A stretch of 64,000 nt of DNA from Limnohabitans sp. 15K (GTDB lineage: Bacteria > Pseudomonadota > Gammaproteobacteria > Burkholderiales > Burkholderiaceae_C): NCBI RefSeq assembly GCF_002778285.1, contig NZ_NESM01000004.1, positions 1 to 64,000 on the forward strand. The letters run 5' to 3'. Shown in pieces: positions 7,979 through 17,434 of this stretch (its first letter is position 1; every line of letters starts with the position of its first letter). The position numbers and the translations under genes are program-made. The notes under the pieces were generated by a model that saw only the letters and a program-made list of their open reading frames with translations, ran no database searches and was not told the DNA's origin.

Positions 7979-8197
7979 CTATTGGGCGCAACAGGGAGAT
8001 TGCGCTTGAATGGGAGGGCACTTGACATCGCCGTAGCTGCAAAAGACGCAGCAATCTCCCGGCAACGGCCGCAGCAATTTTTTACATGCGGTGCATTCGT
8101 AAAAAAACTGACACGCGTCCGTAGGCATGTCAAGCTTGACGGCCTGGCCGCACTCGGGGCAGGTCAACGTTGAAGCAGTTTGAATATGCGAGTTCAT
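7979..8197 (-). CDS. GDCCVxC-motif small Cys-rich protein
   Basis: The 72-residue protein has a Cys-pair near the N-terminus (CPECG), another (CTACKK) and the hallmark GDCCVFCSYG followed by CPP. This is the GDCCVxC family, in which some members carry selenocysteine; here all positions are ordinary Cys. Members occur beside mercury and other metal-resistance genes, but the biochemical role is unknown; metal or redox handling is the usual guess. The ATG overlaps the stop of the MerP-like gene (ATGA), so they were or are one translation unit. It ends convergent with cadR, 28 bases away. Confidence 0.85.
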   Translation of the reverse strand: MNSHIQTASTLTCPECGQAVKLDMPTDACQFFYECTACKKLLRPLPGDCCVFCSYGDVKCPPIQAQSPCCAQ

Positions 8198-8394
8198 TTA
8201 GTCGCCTGCAAGGTGGATGGGTATCCGGCGTTGGTCGTGGACTGGGTCAAAGCTGCCACGGTAGCGACATCGGGGTCGAAAGTGACCGTGGCGATCTTCT
8301 TCGCGAAGTCGATTTGGGCCTTGGCAACGCCAGGGGTCTTCTCCAGCGCCTTCTTGACCGTCGCGGGACACAACTCGCAGGTCATGTTCTTCAC
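8194..8394 (-). pseudogene. merP: 5'-truncated MerP-like HMA domain
   Basis: The frame encodes an HMA metal-binding domain with MTCELCPATVKKALE, whose Cys-x-x-Cys is the ion site of periplasmic mercury protein MerP. The reading frame continues upstream of the first ATG with EIYTLDVKN, matching the start of a mature MerP strand, then meets a TAA about 30 bases further on. The signal peptide is therefore missing, and the break falls next to the upstream region of the following plus-strand gene. If translated from the ATG at 8394 or a GTG at 8403, the product would stay in the cytoplasm. No merT or merA is nearby. It may still serve as a small cytosolic chaperone. Confidence 0.7.
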
Positions 8395-8447
8395 GTCCAG
8401 GGTGTAGATCTCGAATTCGGAAAACGTCGGTACAATTTATTTTTACA

Positions 8448-8846
8448 ATGAGCATTGTCCGCAAATCACTGTTCGCCTGGATTGCGCTGTTGGGAATCGT
8501 TTTTTCCCAACTCGCGTTGTCAGCTTACGCGTGTCCGCTTCTGGCCGCGCCTGCTGGGCAACAGACTGCAAAAATGTCGGCTGATATGGCTGTTATGCCC
8601 TGTGCAGAAATGGGTACGAAGAAGGAAGCGGGTCCATCGGCACTTTGTGTTCAGCACTGCGACCAGGGTCACCAAAGTGTTTCCTCGATTCAGGTTCCTG
8701 ACTTTCAGCCAGCGCTCGTCCTGTTTCTTGTTCTGCCTTCTCTAGCTTCATTCGAGCCAGCCTACGCAGTCGATTTGCGGACTGAACCGCTAGTCCGAAC
8801 GGCATCCACGCCTCCCTACTTACGCACCGGTCGGCTGCGTATTTGA
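8448..8846 (+). CDS. Small exported Cys/His/Met protein upstream of cusC
   Basis: The 132-residue product has an N-terminal hydrophobic segment (about residues 9-27, ending SAYA) that looks like a signal peptide. The mature part holds MPCAEM and CVQHCDQGHQ, then a second hydrophobic stretch and a conserved-looking end PPYLRTGRLRI. Small proteins like this are often found directly before heavy-metal RND operons in betaproteobacteria, but no function is known to me. The Cys, His and Met content suggests periplasmic copper binding, which is inference. No clear Shine-Dalgarno precedes the ATG. The cus genes start 76 bases downstream. Confidence 0.7.
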   Translation: MSIVRKSLFAWIALLGIVFSQLALSAYACPLLAAPAGQQTAKMSADMAVMPCAEMGTKKEAGPSALCVQHCDQGHQSVSSIQVPDFQPALVLFLVLPSLASFEPAYAVDLRTEPLVRTASTPPYLRTGRLRI

Positions 8847-8921
8847 CCCACTCCTGAGCACAAAGTGACGCGCTAACCCCGCGTCGTCAGGCGAATCTCG
8901 CCTCGTGTTTCTGGAGTTGTC

Positions 8922-10196
8922 ATGTCCTCACCTTTTTCAATCGCCATGTGCAGCATTGCCAGGGCTGCCTTTTGGTCGCTCGCGGTAATGTCGCTGGCAA
9001 ACGCGCAATCCTTACAACCGCTATCACTCGATGAAGCCCTGAGCATTGCTACGGCCCGGTCGCCCTCAGTTGGCGCCGCATCGCACGGCATCCAAGCCTC
9101 GCAGGAAGCGGCCATTTCGGGTAGTCAGCTACCTGACCCTGTTTTGCGACTGGGGGTGGATAACCTACCAGTCAATGGCCCGGACAGTTGGAGCCTGACC
9201 AACGACTTCATGACGCAACGCCGCATCGGAATTACGCAAGAGTACGTCTCCGAGGAAAAGCGAGCGCTAGTACGTCGCCGCATGGAGCTCGATGCCCAAC
9301 GCCAGACAGCAGCGCAGCGTAGTCTCACCGCTGGTATTCGCAGGGATGTCGCCGCGGCTTGGCTGGACCGCTACTACGCCACCAAGTCCCAGGGGCTACT
9401 GAAGACACTTGAGACAGAAATCGAACTGCAACTACGGACCCTCGACTCCCAACTGCGCTCGGGAAAGGCATCTGCATCTGAGCTACCCATGGCCACCGTA
9501 GTCCTCCTGCAAACACAGGACCGCCTGCAAGTAGCCAAGAAGCAGGAGCGCGTTGCGGGCATCGCTCTAGAGAGGTGGCTGGGTCCAGACGCCAGCAGAA
9601 CACCCGCAAGCGCGCCCGACATCGACAAGTTGGCTGTTGACCTTGCAAATCCAGAAATTGCCACCGAGGCCCCTGCGGTGCGCGAACATGCCAATGAACG
9701 GGATATTTCCCAAGCCGACTTGGAACTCACCCAGGCCGCCAAAAAACCCAACTGGAGCTGGGAAGTCTCGTACAGCCAACGGGGCAGCGCTTACTCCAAC
9801 ATGGTCTCCGTGGGAGTGAATATCCCGCTGTTCACCAACTCCGCTAACAAACAAGACCGCGAAATCTCCGCCAAGCAAGCCCAAGTGCGGCAGGCCCATG
9901 CGATGCATGACGACGTCGTGCGTGAGACCCAAGCCAACATTGCGTCCAGCTACGTGGAGTGGCAAAGCCTGATTGAACGTCGCAAGACTTTGGCGTCTGC
10001 ATTACTCCCAGCCGTTCGCCAACGCATCGATTTGACTCTGGCTGCTTACCGCGGTGGGCAGGTCAGCTTAGCCACTGTTCTAGAGGCCCGCCGCGCTGAA
10101 GTGGAGGCGCAACTCCAGTTGCTGGACTTGGAAAGAGAGGCCGCCCGACTCTGGGCCCAACTGCAATACGTCTACGCCGAAGGAGCACAGCAATGA
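8922..10196 (+). CDS. cusC: Outer-membrane channel of a heavy-metal RND system
   Basis: The 424-residue protein is a TolC-fold outer membrane factor: signal peptide (ending ANA near residue 28), then LSLDEALSIATARSPSV, the standard opening of the first helical hairpin, and a second repeat ending with RGGQVSLATVLEARRAEVEAQ. The CzcC/CusC subgroup partners with metal-exporting RND pumps and forms the exit duct for Cu+/Ag+ or divalent cations. GGAG precedes the ATG. Its stop overlaps the cusB start (ATGA), so cusCBA is one operon. A lipobox is not evident, unlike E. coli CusC, so anchoring is by the barrel alone. Confidence 0.85.
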   Translation: MSSPFSIAMCSIARAAFWSLAVMSLANAQSLQPLSLDEALSIATARSPSVGAASHGIQASQEAAISGSQLPDPVLRLGVDNLPVNGPDSWSLTNDFMTQRRIGITQEYVSEEKRALVRRRMELDAQRQTAAQRSLTAGIRRDVAAAWLDRYYATKSQGLLKTLETEIELQLRTLDSQLRSGKASASELPMATVVLLQTQDRLQVAKKQERVAGIALERWLGPDASRTPASAPDIDKLAVDLANPEIATEAPAVREHANERDISQADLELTQAAKKPNWSWEVSYSQRGSAYSNMVSVGVNIPLFTNSANKQDREISAKQAQVRQAHAMHDDVVRETQANIASSYVEWQSLIERRKTLASALLPAVRQRIDLTLAAYRGGQVSLATVLEARRAEVEAQLQLLDLEREAARLWAQLQYVYAEGAQQ

Positions 10197-11692
10197 AAAC
10201 ATCAACCCTCATCACTTGCTTCGTTGTCGCTGGCACTGCCATAGCGATTGGCTCCTACCAATTGGGCACCAGGCACCCTGCAGCAATGCCCGGAGGTGAC
10301 GCACCATCGGCCTCTGCCATGTCCGATACCAAGATGGACCCCAAGACCGGTCGCCAAGTTCTGTACTGGCACGACCCCATGGTGCCGGCGACCAAGTTCG
10401 ACAAGCCTGGCAAGTCACCTTTCATGGATATGCAGTTGGTGCCGGTCTATGCGGACGAAGCTGCAGGCGAAGGTGTATCCGTGGCTGCAGGCGTCTCACA
10501 GAACCTTGGTATCCGCACCGCCATCGTCCGTATGGCGGACATGCAATCCCGACTGGAAGCAGTAGGTGTGATTGCCCAGAACGAGCGCGGCACTGAGGTC
10601 GTTCAGTCCCGTGTGACGGGATACATCGAAAAGCTCCAGGTACGTGCAGTCTTTGACCCTGTCCGCAAAGGCCAGGCACTGGCAACCATTTACGCTCCCG
10701 AGTGGGCGTCTGCGCTGGAAGAGTACCTTGGTATTCGCAGGGCCCAAGTCGGCTCCGCGTTGGTGGATGCAGCGCGTGCGCGCCTGCGCCTTCTCTCCAT
10801 TCCAGACGACGTGGTGGTGCGCTCAGAGCAATCTGGCACGGCGCAAACGCGCTTTACGCTTACGGCGCCCACATCGGGAGTAGTCGCCGAACTTGGTGTT
10901 CGGGATGGCGCTATGGTCTCGCCAGGCATGACTTTGTTCCGGATATCGGACCTCAGTACCGTGTGGGCCATGGCCGACGTGCCGGAGGCGGTTGCCTCGC
11001 AGATTCGTGTTGGAAGCGGTGCCGAAGTTCAAGTCACGGGACTCCAAGACTCGATTGCGGGCAAGCTTTCGGCCATCCTGCCGGATGTGGACCCGGCCAC
11101 ACGCACGCTCAAAGCCCGTATCGAGCTGCGCAACCCTGGCTTGATGCTCAAGCCTGGCATGTTCGTGCGCGTCGTGTTCAAGCAGTCATCCACCGCGCAG
11201 GCACTGGTAATTCCACAAGAGGCAGTGATTGCCACCGGCAAGCGCAACGTCGTCATAGTGGCGGTCGCTGACGGCAAGTACGCCCCCGTGGAAATCAAAC
11301 TTGGACGCGAAATTGATACCGACGTTGAGGTCAAGTCTGGACTGTCTGAAGGACAGAAAGTGGTGGCTTCAGGTCAGTTCCTTCTGGATTCGGAGGCAAG
11401 CCTCAAATCCGGCTTGAGTCGTCTCAATACAGGTACTCCCGCTGTGGCTACTGCGCAGGTGCACACCGGGTCAGGCAAGGTGGTCGCGGTTGACAAAGAC
11501 GAGGTGACTATTTCCCATGGGCCTATTGCCTCCATCCAGTGGGGTGCCATGACCATGGGTTTCAAGGCGCCGAAGGATGGACTTCCCAAAGACCTGAAGC
11601 CTGGCTCGCAAGTGACGTTCGAGTTCAGTCAGCAAGGCGATGCCTACCAGTTGGAGCGCATTACGCCGGCCATGGGCGGAGTCAAACCATGA
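10193..11692 (+). CDS. cusB: Periplasmic adaptor CusB with C-terminal CusF-like domain
   Basis: The 499-residue membrane-fusion protein starts with an uncleaved or cleavable hydrophobic segment, then a short heavy-metal-binding module (YWHDPMVP and [11 protein letters not shown]) rich in Met/His. The lipoyl/barrel-sandwich and beta-barrel core follows, and from about residue 420 a CusF-like OB-fold domain ([16 protein letters not shown], then WGAMTMGFK with the W and Met copper ligands). Known CusB proteins link CusA and CusC and hand Cu+/Ag+ to the pump; fusion to the CusF domain replaces a separate chaperone. Start and stop both overlap neighbours by 4 bases, indicating tight coupling. Confidence 0.9.
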   Translation: MKTSTLITCFVVAGTAIAIGSYQLGTRHPAAMPGGDAPSASAMSDTKMDPKTGRQVLYWHDPMVPATKFDKPGKSPFMDMQLVPVYADEAAGEGVSVAAGVSQNLGIRTAIVRMADMQSRLEAVGVIAQNERGTEVVQSRVTGYIEKLQVRAVFDPVRKGQALATIYAPEWASALEEYLGIRRAQVGSALVDAARARLRLLSIPDDVVVRSEQSGTAQTRFTLTAPTSGVVAELGVRDGAMVSPGMTLFRISDLSTVWAMADVPEAVASQIRVGSGAEVQVTGLQDSIAGKLSAILPDVDPATRTLKARIELRNPGLMLKPGMFVRVVFKQSSTAQALVIPQEAVIATGKRNVVIVAVADGKYAPVEIKLGREIDTDVEVKSGLSEGQKVVASGQFLLDSEASLKSGLSRLNTGTPAVATAQVHTGSGKVVAVDKDEVTISHGPIASIQWGAMTMGFKAPKDGLPKDLKPGSQVTFEFSQQGDAYQLERITPAMGGVKP

Positions 11693-14600
11693 TTGCAAAA
11701 ATTATTCACTGGTCAGTCGCCAATCGGTTCCTGGTGCTACTGGCCACCGCATTGCTGGTGGCGGCGGGCATCTGGTCACTGGCGAGAACCCCTCTGGACG
11801 CGTTGCCAGACCTCTCCGACGTGCAGGTCATCATCCGCACCAGCTATCCGGGGCAAGCACCGCAGTTGGTGGAAAATCAAATCACCTACCCACTGACCAC
11901 CACCATGATGTCGGTGCCGGGTGCGAAGACAGTACGTGGCTACTCGTTCTTTGGCGACTCGTTTGTGTACGTGCTGTTTGAGGATGGGACAGACCTGTAT
12001 TGGGCGCGCTCCCGTGTGCTGGAGTACCTCAACCAGGTGCAATCCAAGTTGCCGCCTGGTGCTGCAGCGTCCCTCGGTCCGGATGCGACTGGAGTGGGCT
12101 GGATTTATGAATACGCGTTGGTGGACCGCACTGGCCACCTGGACTTGGGACAACTGCGTGCCCTGCAAGACTGGTTCCTGAAGTTCGAGCTGAAGTCCGT
12201 AGCTAATGTGGCTGAAGTGGCCAGCCTAGGCGGCATGGTGCGCCAGTACCAGGTAGTGCTCGACCCCAATCTGCTGCGTTCTTTCGGAATCCCCCATGCC
12301 AAGGTCTTGGACGCCATCAAGCGCTCCAACCTGGAAACTGGAGGCGCTGTCATTGAGTTGGCTGAGGCTGAGTACATGGTTCGAGCCAAAGGCTACCTCG
12401 CCAGTCTGGAGGACTTCCGCAATATCCCACTCAGTGCGTCCACACAAGGGGTGCCTGTGCGCTTGGGTGATGTAGCCCGCATCCAGGTCGGACCCGAGAT
12501 GCGCCGCGGCATTGCGGAGCTGGACGGAGAGGGCGAAGTCGCAGGTGGTGTCATCGTCATGCGTACCGGCAAAAACGCACTGGAGACTATTCAGGCGGTC
12601 AAGGCCAAGTTCGAACAGCTCAAGGGCAGCTTACCACCGGGAGTGGAAATCGTTACCACCTATGACCGCTCGCAGCTGATTGAACGCGCGGTTGCCAACC
12701 TTCAAAACAAGCTCATCGAGGAGTTCATTGTGGTGGCGGTGGTCTGTCTGCTCTTCCTGTTTCACTTGCGCTCGTCGTTGGTGGCAGTCGTATCCTTGCC
12801 TGTCGGCATCCTGGCCGCCTTTATCGTGATGCGCTACCAGGGTGTCAACGCCAACGTCATGTCCCTCGGTGGTATTGCGATTGCCATTGGTGCCATGGTC
12901 GATGCCGCTGTAGTGATGATTGAGAACGCACATAAGCACCTCGAAGCCTGGGGAGAGGCACATCCGAACCAGGAGCTGACCTCCAGCGAGCGTTGGGCCG
13001 TAGTGACCGAGGCAGCCGTCGAAGTGGGGCCGGCGCTCTTCTTCTCCCTGCTCATCATCACTTTGTCGTTCATTCCGGTCTTCACGCTGGAAGCCCAGGA
13101 GGGGCGTCTGTTTGCTCCTTTGGCATTCACTAAGACGTATGCTATGGCCGCCTCCGCAGCTCTCGCTGTGACACTGGTGCCGGTGTTGATGGGTTACCTG
13201 ATTCGTGGCCGTATTCCGCAAGAACAGTCCAACCCTATCAATCGAGCCTTGATTGCCCTGTACCGGCCTGTGCTCGCACTGGTACTACGATTTCCCAAGG
13301 CAACGGTCGCGGTGTCATTGGTCGCGCTGCTTAGCGCGGCGTTCCCGCTTTCCCAGTTGGGCGGTGAATTCATGCCGCCCATGGACGAGGGCGACCTGCT
13401 GTACATGCCGTCCGCATTGCCGGGCTTATCGGCGGCCAAAGCGTCAGAGCTACTGCAACAGACTGACCGCATGATTAAGACCGTCCCGGAAGTCGCCAGA
13501 GTCTTTGGTAAAGCTGGGCGGGCTGAGACCGCTACGGACCCGGCGCCCATGGAGATGTTTGAAACGACCGTGCAATTCAAGCCGCGGGAAGAATGGCGTG
13601 CCGGCATGACACCTGACAAACTGGTTGAGGAATTGGACAAAGCGGTGAAGGTGCCAGGCCTGTCCAACATCTGGGTGCCCCCCATCCGCAACCGGATTGA
13701 CATGTTGGCCACGGGTATCAAGAGCCCGGTGGGGGTGAAAGTGACTGGGCCAGACCTCGCAGTCATCGACCGACTGGCGGGTGAAGTGGAGAAAAGCGTC
13801 AAAGATGTGCCTGGAGTGACCTCAGCGCTCGCGGAACGCCTAGTGGGTGGTCGGTATATCGACATCTCCATTGACCGCGTGACAGCCGCACGTTACGGGC
13901 TCAACGTCGCGGATGTCCAAACCTTGGTGTCATCGGCGATTGGTGGTGACAACGTTGGTGAAGTGGTGGAGGGTCGTCAGCGGTTCCCCATCAACGTGCG
14001 CTATCCCAGGGAAATTCGTGACTCCTTAGAAAAGCTGCAGGGGTTGCCCTTTGTTACCGAAAAGGGAGCGCAATTGCGATTGGGTGATGTAGCCACCATC
14101 AAGTTTGATGACGGCCCGCCCATGCTGCGCAGTGAAAATGCCAGGCTCTCGGGCTGGGTCTATGTCGACTTGCACGGCAGGGACCTGAAATCAGCGGTGA
14201 CGGAGATGCAGCAGCGCGTGACCAAGGAGGTAAAACTCCCGGCTGGCTACTCCATCGCATGGTCGGGGCAGTTTGAATATCTGGAGCGTGCCTCACAGCG
14301 ACTAACCATGGTGGTGCCGTTCACGCTGGCCATCATCTTCTTGCTGCTGTACCTGACGTTTCGCCGTGTGGACGAAGCGCTGCTTATCCTGCTGGCGGTT
14401 CCCTTCGCACTGACAGGTGGGTTCTGGCTCATTTGGTCGCTTGGGCATGCCGTCTCTGTGGCTTCAGCGGTCGGATTCATCGCACTAGCGGGTGTCGCAG
14501 CTGAGTTCGGCGTCGTGATGCTGGTTTACTTGAAAGGCTCGTGGGAGCAACGAATGGCGCAGGGAAAGGAACCGACGGAAGCGCTGCTGATAGAAGCCAT

Positions 14601-14844
14601 CACAGAGGGTGCCGTCCACCGTGTTCGTCCCAAGGCGATGACAGTCGCAGTCATTCTTGCTGGGTTGCTCCCCATTCTGTGGAGCGGGGGCACTGGCTCT
14701 GAGGTCATGCAGCGCATTGCTGCACCGATGGTGGGCGGCATGGTGACGGCGCCGCTTCTGTCGATGCTTGTGATCCCCGGGGTTTGGATGCTACTGATGC
14801 GACGGCAGTTAGGGGCTCAATCCCCGGATTTGAACTTGAATTGA
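11689..14844 (+). CDS. cusA: Copper/silver-exporting RND pump CusA
   Basis: The 1051-residue pump has twelve predicted transmembrane helices in two halves with large periplasmic loops, the RND plan. It opens with [18 protein letters not shown] and [13 protein letters not shown], as in CusA/SilA. The periplasmic [17 protein letters not shown], a Met in the PAPMEMF segment and [16 protein letters not shown] are the Met-rich features of the monovalent-metal (HME-4) branch; CzcA-type pumps differ here. It uses proton flow to export Cu+/Ag+ through CusC. The ATG at 11689 shares ATGA with the cusB stop. The following 205 bases hold no gene. Confidence 0.92.
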   Translation: MIAKIIHWSVANRFLVLLATALLVAAGIWSLARTPLDALPDLSDVQVIIRTSYPGQAPQLVENQITYPLTTTMMSVPGAKTVRGYSFFGDSFVYVLFEDGTDLYWARSRVLEYLNQVQSKLPPGAAASLGPDATGVGWIYEYALVDRTGHLDLGQLRALQDWFLKFELKSVANVAEVASLGGMVRQYQVVLDPNLLRSFGIPHAKVLDAIKRSNLETGGAVIELAEAEYMVRAKGYLASLEDFRNIPLSASTQGVPVRLGDVARIQVGPEMRRGIAELDGEGEVAGGVIVMRTGKNALETIQAVKAKFEQLKGSLPPGVEIVTTYDRSQLIERAVANLQNKLIEEFIVVAVVCLLFLFHLRSSLVAVVSLPVGILAAFIVMRYQGVNANVMSLGGIAIAIGAMVDAAVVMIENAHKHLEAWGEAHPNQELTSSERWAVVTEAAVEVGPALFFSLLIITLSFIPVFTLEAQEGRLFAPLAFTKTYAMAASAALAVTLVPVLMGYLIRGRIPQEQSNPINRALIALYRPVLALVLRFPKATVAVSLVALLSAAFPLSQLGGEFMPPMDEGDLLYMPSALPGLSAAKASELLQQTDRMIKTVPEVARVFGKAGRAETATDPAPMEMFETTVQFKPREEWRAGMTPDKLVEELDKAVKVPGLSNIWVPPIRNRIDMLATGIKSPVGVKVTGPDLAVIDRLAGEVEKSVKDVPGVTSALAERLVGGRYIDISIDRVTAARYGLNVADVQTLVSSAIGGDNVGEVVEGRQRFPINVRYPREIRDSLEKLQGLPFVTEKGAQLRLGDVATIKFDDGPPMLRSENARLSGWVYVDLHGRDLKSAVTEMQQRVTKEVKLPAGYSIAWSGQFEYLERASQRLTMVVPFTLAIIFLLLYLTFRRVDEALLILLAVPFALTGGFWLIWSLGHAVSVASAVGFIALAGVAAEFGVVMLVYLKGSWEQRMAQGKEPTEALLIEAITEGAVHRVRPKAMTVAVILAGLLPILWSGGTGSEVMQRIAAPMVGGMVTAPLLSMLVIPGVWMLLMRRQLGAQSPDLNLN

Positions 14845-15049
14845 CTGGACGCCGATGCCCGAGCTGCAAACCTGAAGTTCAGCAAAAATAAACTTTTGGC
14901 TGTCCCATGTCCGGTATGCACGGCAAGTAGTACCAGCAGATTTTTAGCTTACTGCCTCAGAACATTTAACCAGCAAATCGCCTAAGCAAATTGTTTGTAA
15001 AGTCATATACTCAAAATCAAATTTTCGTTGGGTATGGTCTAATCAGATT

Positions 15050-15493
15050 GTGAAAAAAGCAATTTGGAAACTTCTTTTTACTTGCCTCATGCTCATTGCA
15101 ATTCCTGTTCAAGGTTTTGCAGGAGCATTTGCGGCAGTGTGCGAAGGAAATCACCAAGCCTTGTATGGAGTGGCTGATTCAATGGCCTCTGACGAGGCGC
15201 ACAGTCACACTGCAATTGAACCGGTGAGCCAAAGCATGGTCGCCTTGGCTGATCAATTTCCAGGACAGCATGATTCAGCTGCAGATCAAAATGACCACCT
15301 GCCTACCAACGATGGTGCTCATTTGAAGTGCAGCGCATGTGGCCCGTGCTGTATCGGGGCTGCCCTAGTTTCTTCGTTTGAACCTGTCGTCGCGCAGTTC
15401 GATGGGAAATTCCAATCCCCAGAAATTTCATCCCATCATTTGTCTCCCGCTCTCGCGGGCTTGGACAGACCACCTCAAGAACTCCTCGCGTAA
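15050..15493 (+). CDS. Small exported Cys/His-rich protein of the copper region
   Basis: The 147-residue protein begins with GTG and a signal peptide (KKAIWKLLFTCLMLIA, cleavage near GFAGA). The mature chain is rich in His and Asp and contains CSACGPCCIGAAL about residue 98, then an end-region LAGLDRPPQE. Similar small proteins occur beside copper-resistance genes in betaproteobacteria; I know no assigned function. Cys and His clusters suggest metal binding in the periplasm, an inference. No strong Shine-Dalgarno is seen, so expression may be weak or the start further in. It lies between cusCBA and the second copper operon, on the same strand. Confidence 0.65.
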   Translation: MKKAIWKLLFTCLMLIAIPVQGFAGAFAAVCEGNHQALYGVADSMASDEAHSHTAIEPVSQSMVALADQFPGQHDSAADQNDHLPTNDGAHLKCSACGPCCIGAALVSSFEPVVAQFDGKFQSPEISSHHLSPALAGLDRPPQELLA

Positions 15494-15513
15494 CGCGTGG
15501 AGGTTCAAATTTA

Positions 15514-15533
15514 CCTAGGGTTCAAGCCCTAGG
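15514..15533 (+). promoter_or_regulatory. Perfect 7-bp hairpin before the second copper operon
   Basis: CCTAGGG (15514-15520) and CCCTAGG (15527-15533) form a perfect stem with a 6-base loop, 21 bases after the preceding stop codon. No T-run follows, so it is a poor intrinsic terminator and may be a transcript-end stabiliser or a regulator site. It sits 85 bases before the next gene. Confidence 0.35.
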
Positions 15534-15617
15534 CAGAATCCGTTATTTCCGCGTCGTTACATCTTCGTTTCGCATGGGCCTGCCCATGACCTTTCAACGA
15601 GATAACACGAGGACTTC

Positions 15618-15929
15618 ATGTCTCTTTTTCTAAAAAATCGGTGTGCGATAGCCGTTCTGACATTTGCGGCGCCACTGGCATTTGCACAGACGAATAAGCC
15701 GCCTACCAAGCCAGAATCCAAAGGTGCTTCGGACGCGCCCATCTTGGTTGAATACAAATCGACCTTCACGAACTACCGTCCTTTCGTCGATCAGCCCATA
15801 GTGTCCTGGCGCGAAGCGAATGATACGGTCGCCAAGATTGGCGGTTGGCGGACCTACGCTAAAGAATCACAGCAGCCAGAGCCCGCGCCCGCGCCCGCGC
15901 CAGCCTCATCGAATGGAGCAAAACAATGA
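15618..15929 (+). CDS. Small periplasmic protein at the head of the copper operon
   Basis: The 103-residue protein carries a signal peptide (LKNRCAIAVLTFAAPLAFA, cleavage about residue 23). The mature part has a distinctive segment FTNYRPFVDQPIVSWREAND followed by VAKIGGWRTYA and a Pro/Ala repeat tail (PEPAPAPAPA). This kind of protein is found directly before TolC-type and copper-oxidase genes, but the role is unknown. GAGG lies nine bases before the ATG. Its last codon overlaps the start of the next gene (ATGA), so the operon is tightly coupled. Confidence 0.7.
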   Translation: MSLFLKNRCAIAVLTFAAPLAFAQTNKPPTKPESKGASDAPILVEYKSTFTNYRPFVDQPIVSWREANDTVAKIGGWRTYAKESQQPEPAPAPAPASSNGAKQ

Positions 15930-17362
15930 AAATGCTTCAGAACAAGCCGCGTGCGACCACGTTAGTCGTCGCCATGGCCGTACTTGTACTGTCCGGCTGT
16001 GCGAGTGTGAATTTTGACAATTCACTTGCCAAGGCCAATCAAGACACGACTGAATTCACCAAGGGCAAGCTGGAACTTGCGCAAACCCAGGAGCAACGCA
16101 GCGCACAGGAGGAAAAGGCAGCACGCTACCTGGCACAACCCTTAAGCCAAGGCGACGCCGTTCAATTGGCCCTGGTCAACAGTCCAGCTTTACAAGCCAT
16201 GCTGGCGCAAAACTGGGCTGATGCGGCCAATGCGGCGCAAACAGGCCGTATTGTTAACCCTACATTTACCTTCGAGCGCTCAACATTCCTAGACGAAGTG
16301 GAGATAGGTCGAAGATTGACGTTTGGTCTGTTGGATTTGATCACCCTTCCTCAAAGGTTGGGAATTGCAGAGCGGGGAATTGCGCGCGCACAGATCCAGC
16401 TGACTTCGGATGTAGTGGATCAAGTCACACAAGTTCGCCAGGCGTGGGTCAAAGCTGTGGCGGCCAAACAAAACTTGATGTACGCGCAGCAGGTCAATGG
16501 TGCGGCCGAAGTCAGTGCAGATCTGGCGAGGCGTCTGCAAGCTGTGGGCAACTTCACAAAGTTGCAGCGGGCAAGACAGCAAGCGTTCTATGCGGATGCG
16601 GCGACCCAATTTGCTTCTGCGCAGCACGATGCCATGGCAACCCGTGAAGCACTGAACCGGGCTTTGGGACTCACCGAGGCCCAATCTAAATATCTCAAAT
16701 TACCAGATCGCTTGCCGGATTTGCCCAAGTCACCAAGCAGCCCAGAAGACGTCAGCAAGGCTGCGAACGCAGGCCGTCTTGACATCAAACTCGCGCAGTC
16801 TGCTTTGGAGTCCGCTGCCAAAGCGCAGGGGCTCACCATGCTGACAAGTTTGACCGACATTGAGCTCGGCATTCGACGCGACACGGTTTTTGACAATGCA
16901 GCCGGTACGGAGACACCGCGCCATGGCTATGAGATCAGCATGAAGTTGCCGATCTTTGATTTCGGCGGATTGCGTCGCGACGCGATGAACGCCCAAACGC
17001 TGGCGGTGGCAAATCGCCTGGAAGCAACCGTGCGTTCAGCAGGCTCCAACCTTCGTGAGAGCTATTCCGCATACCGGACCGCCTATGACATAGCACGGCA
17101 TTACCGGGATGAGGTGGTCCCCTTGCGCAAGACGATTGCAGAAGAAAGTGTGCTTCGTTACAACGGAATGATCATTGGCGTTTTCGAGCTCCTCGCAGAC
17201 AGCAAAGACCAGATCTCCAGCGTGATGGCTGCCATCGCGGCAGAGCAACAGTTCTGGTTAGCCGATGCTGCATTGCAAGCCTCCCAAATGGGTAAGCCCA
17301 CCAGCGCTTCCGTGGGTTCGATGGTTGCAACGGGTTCGGGAGGTGGTGACGCGGGACATTGA
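15926..17362 (+). CDS. TolC-family outer-membrane lipoprotein
   Basis: The 478-residue protein has a lipoprotein signal with lipobox LSGC (Cys about residue 25) and two TolC-type repeats: LSQGDAVQLALVNSPALQAML and the later DEVVPLRKTIAEESVLRYNG with GVFELLADSKDQI. It therefore belongs to the outer membrane factor superfamily, in a branch linked to copper oxidase genes and distinct from the cusC product about 6 kb upstream. No RND pump or adaptor follows it here, so it may work with cusBA or have a structural role in the outer membrane. It is coupled to the upstream small protein by a 4-base overlap. Confidence 0.8.
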   Translation: MKMLQNKPRATTLVVAMAVLVLSGCASVNFDNSLAKANQDTTEFTKGKLELAQTQEQRSAQEEKAARYLAQPLSQGDAVQLALVNSPALQAMLAQNWADAANAAQTGRIVNPTFTFERSTFLDEVEIGRRLTFGLLDLITLPQRLGIAERGIARAQIQLTSDVVDQVTQVRQAWVKAVAAKQNLMYAQQVNGAAEVSADLARRLQAVGNFTKLQRARQQAFYADAATQFASAQHDAMATREALNRALGLTEAQSKYLKLPDRLPDLPKSPSSPEDVSKAANAGRLDIKLAQSALESAAKAQGLTMLTSLTDIELGIRRDTVFDNAAGTETPRHGYEISMKLPIFDFGGLRRDAMNAQTLAVANRLEATVRSAGSNLRESYSAYRTAYDIARHYRDEVVPLRKTIAEESVLRYNGMIIGVFELLADSKDQISSVMAAIAAEQQFWLADAALQASQMGKPTSASVGSMVATGSGGGDAGH

Positions 17363-17434
17363 TGCGGAGCAATAGCTCTGTGATTTTTCTGGCACTTGCC
17401 CAAACACCATCCCTCTTATTCGAAAGTACGCAAA

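Noticed and set aside
7979..8197. Selenocysteine in the GDCCVxC protein
   Set aside because: All expected positions are TGC/TGT Cys codons and no in-frame TGA is present.
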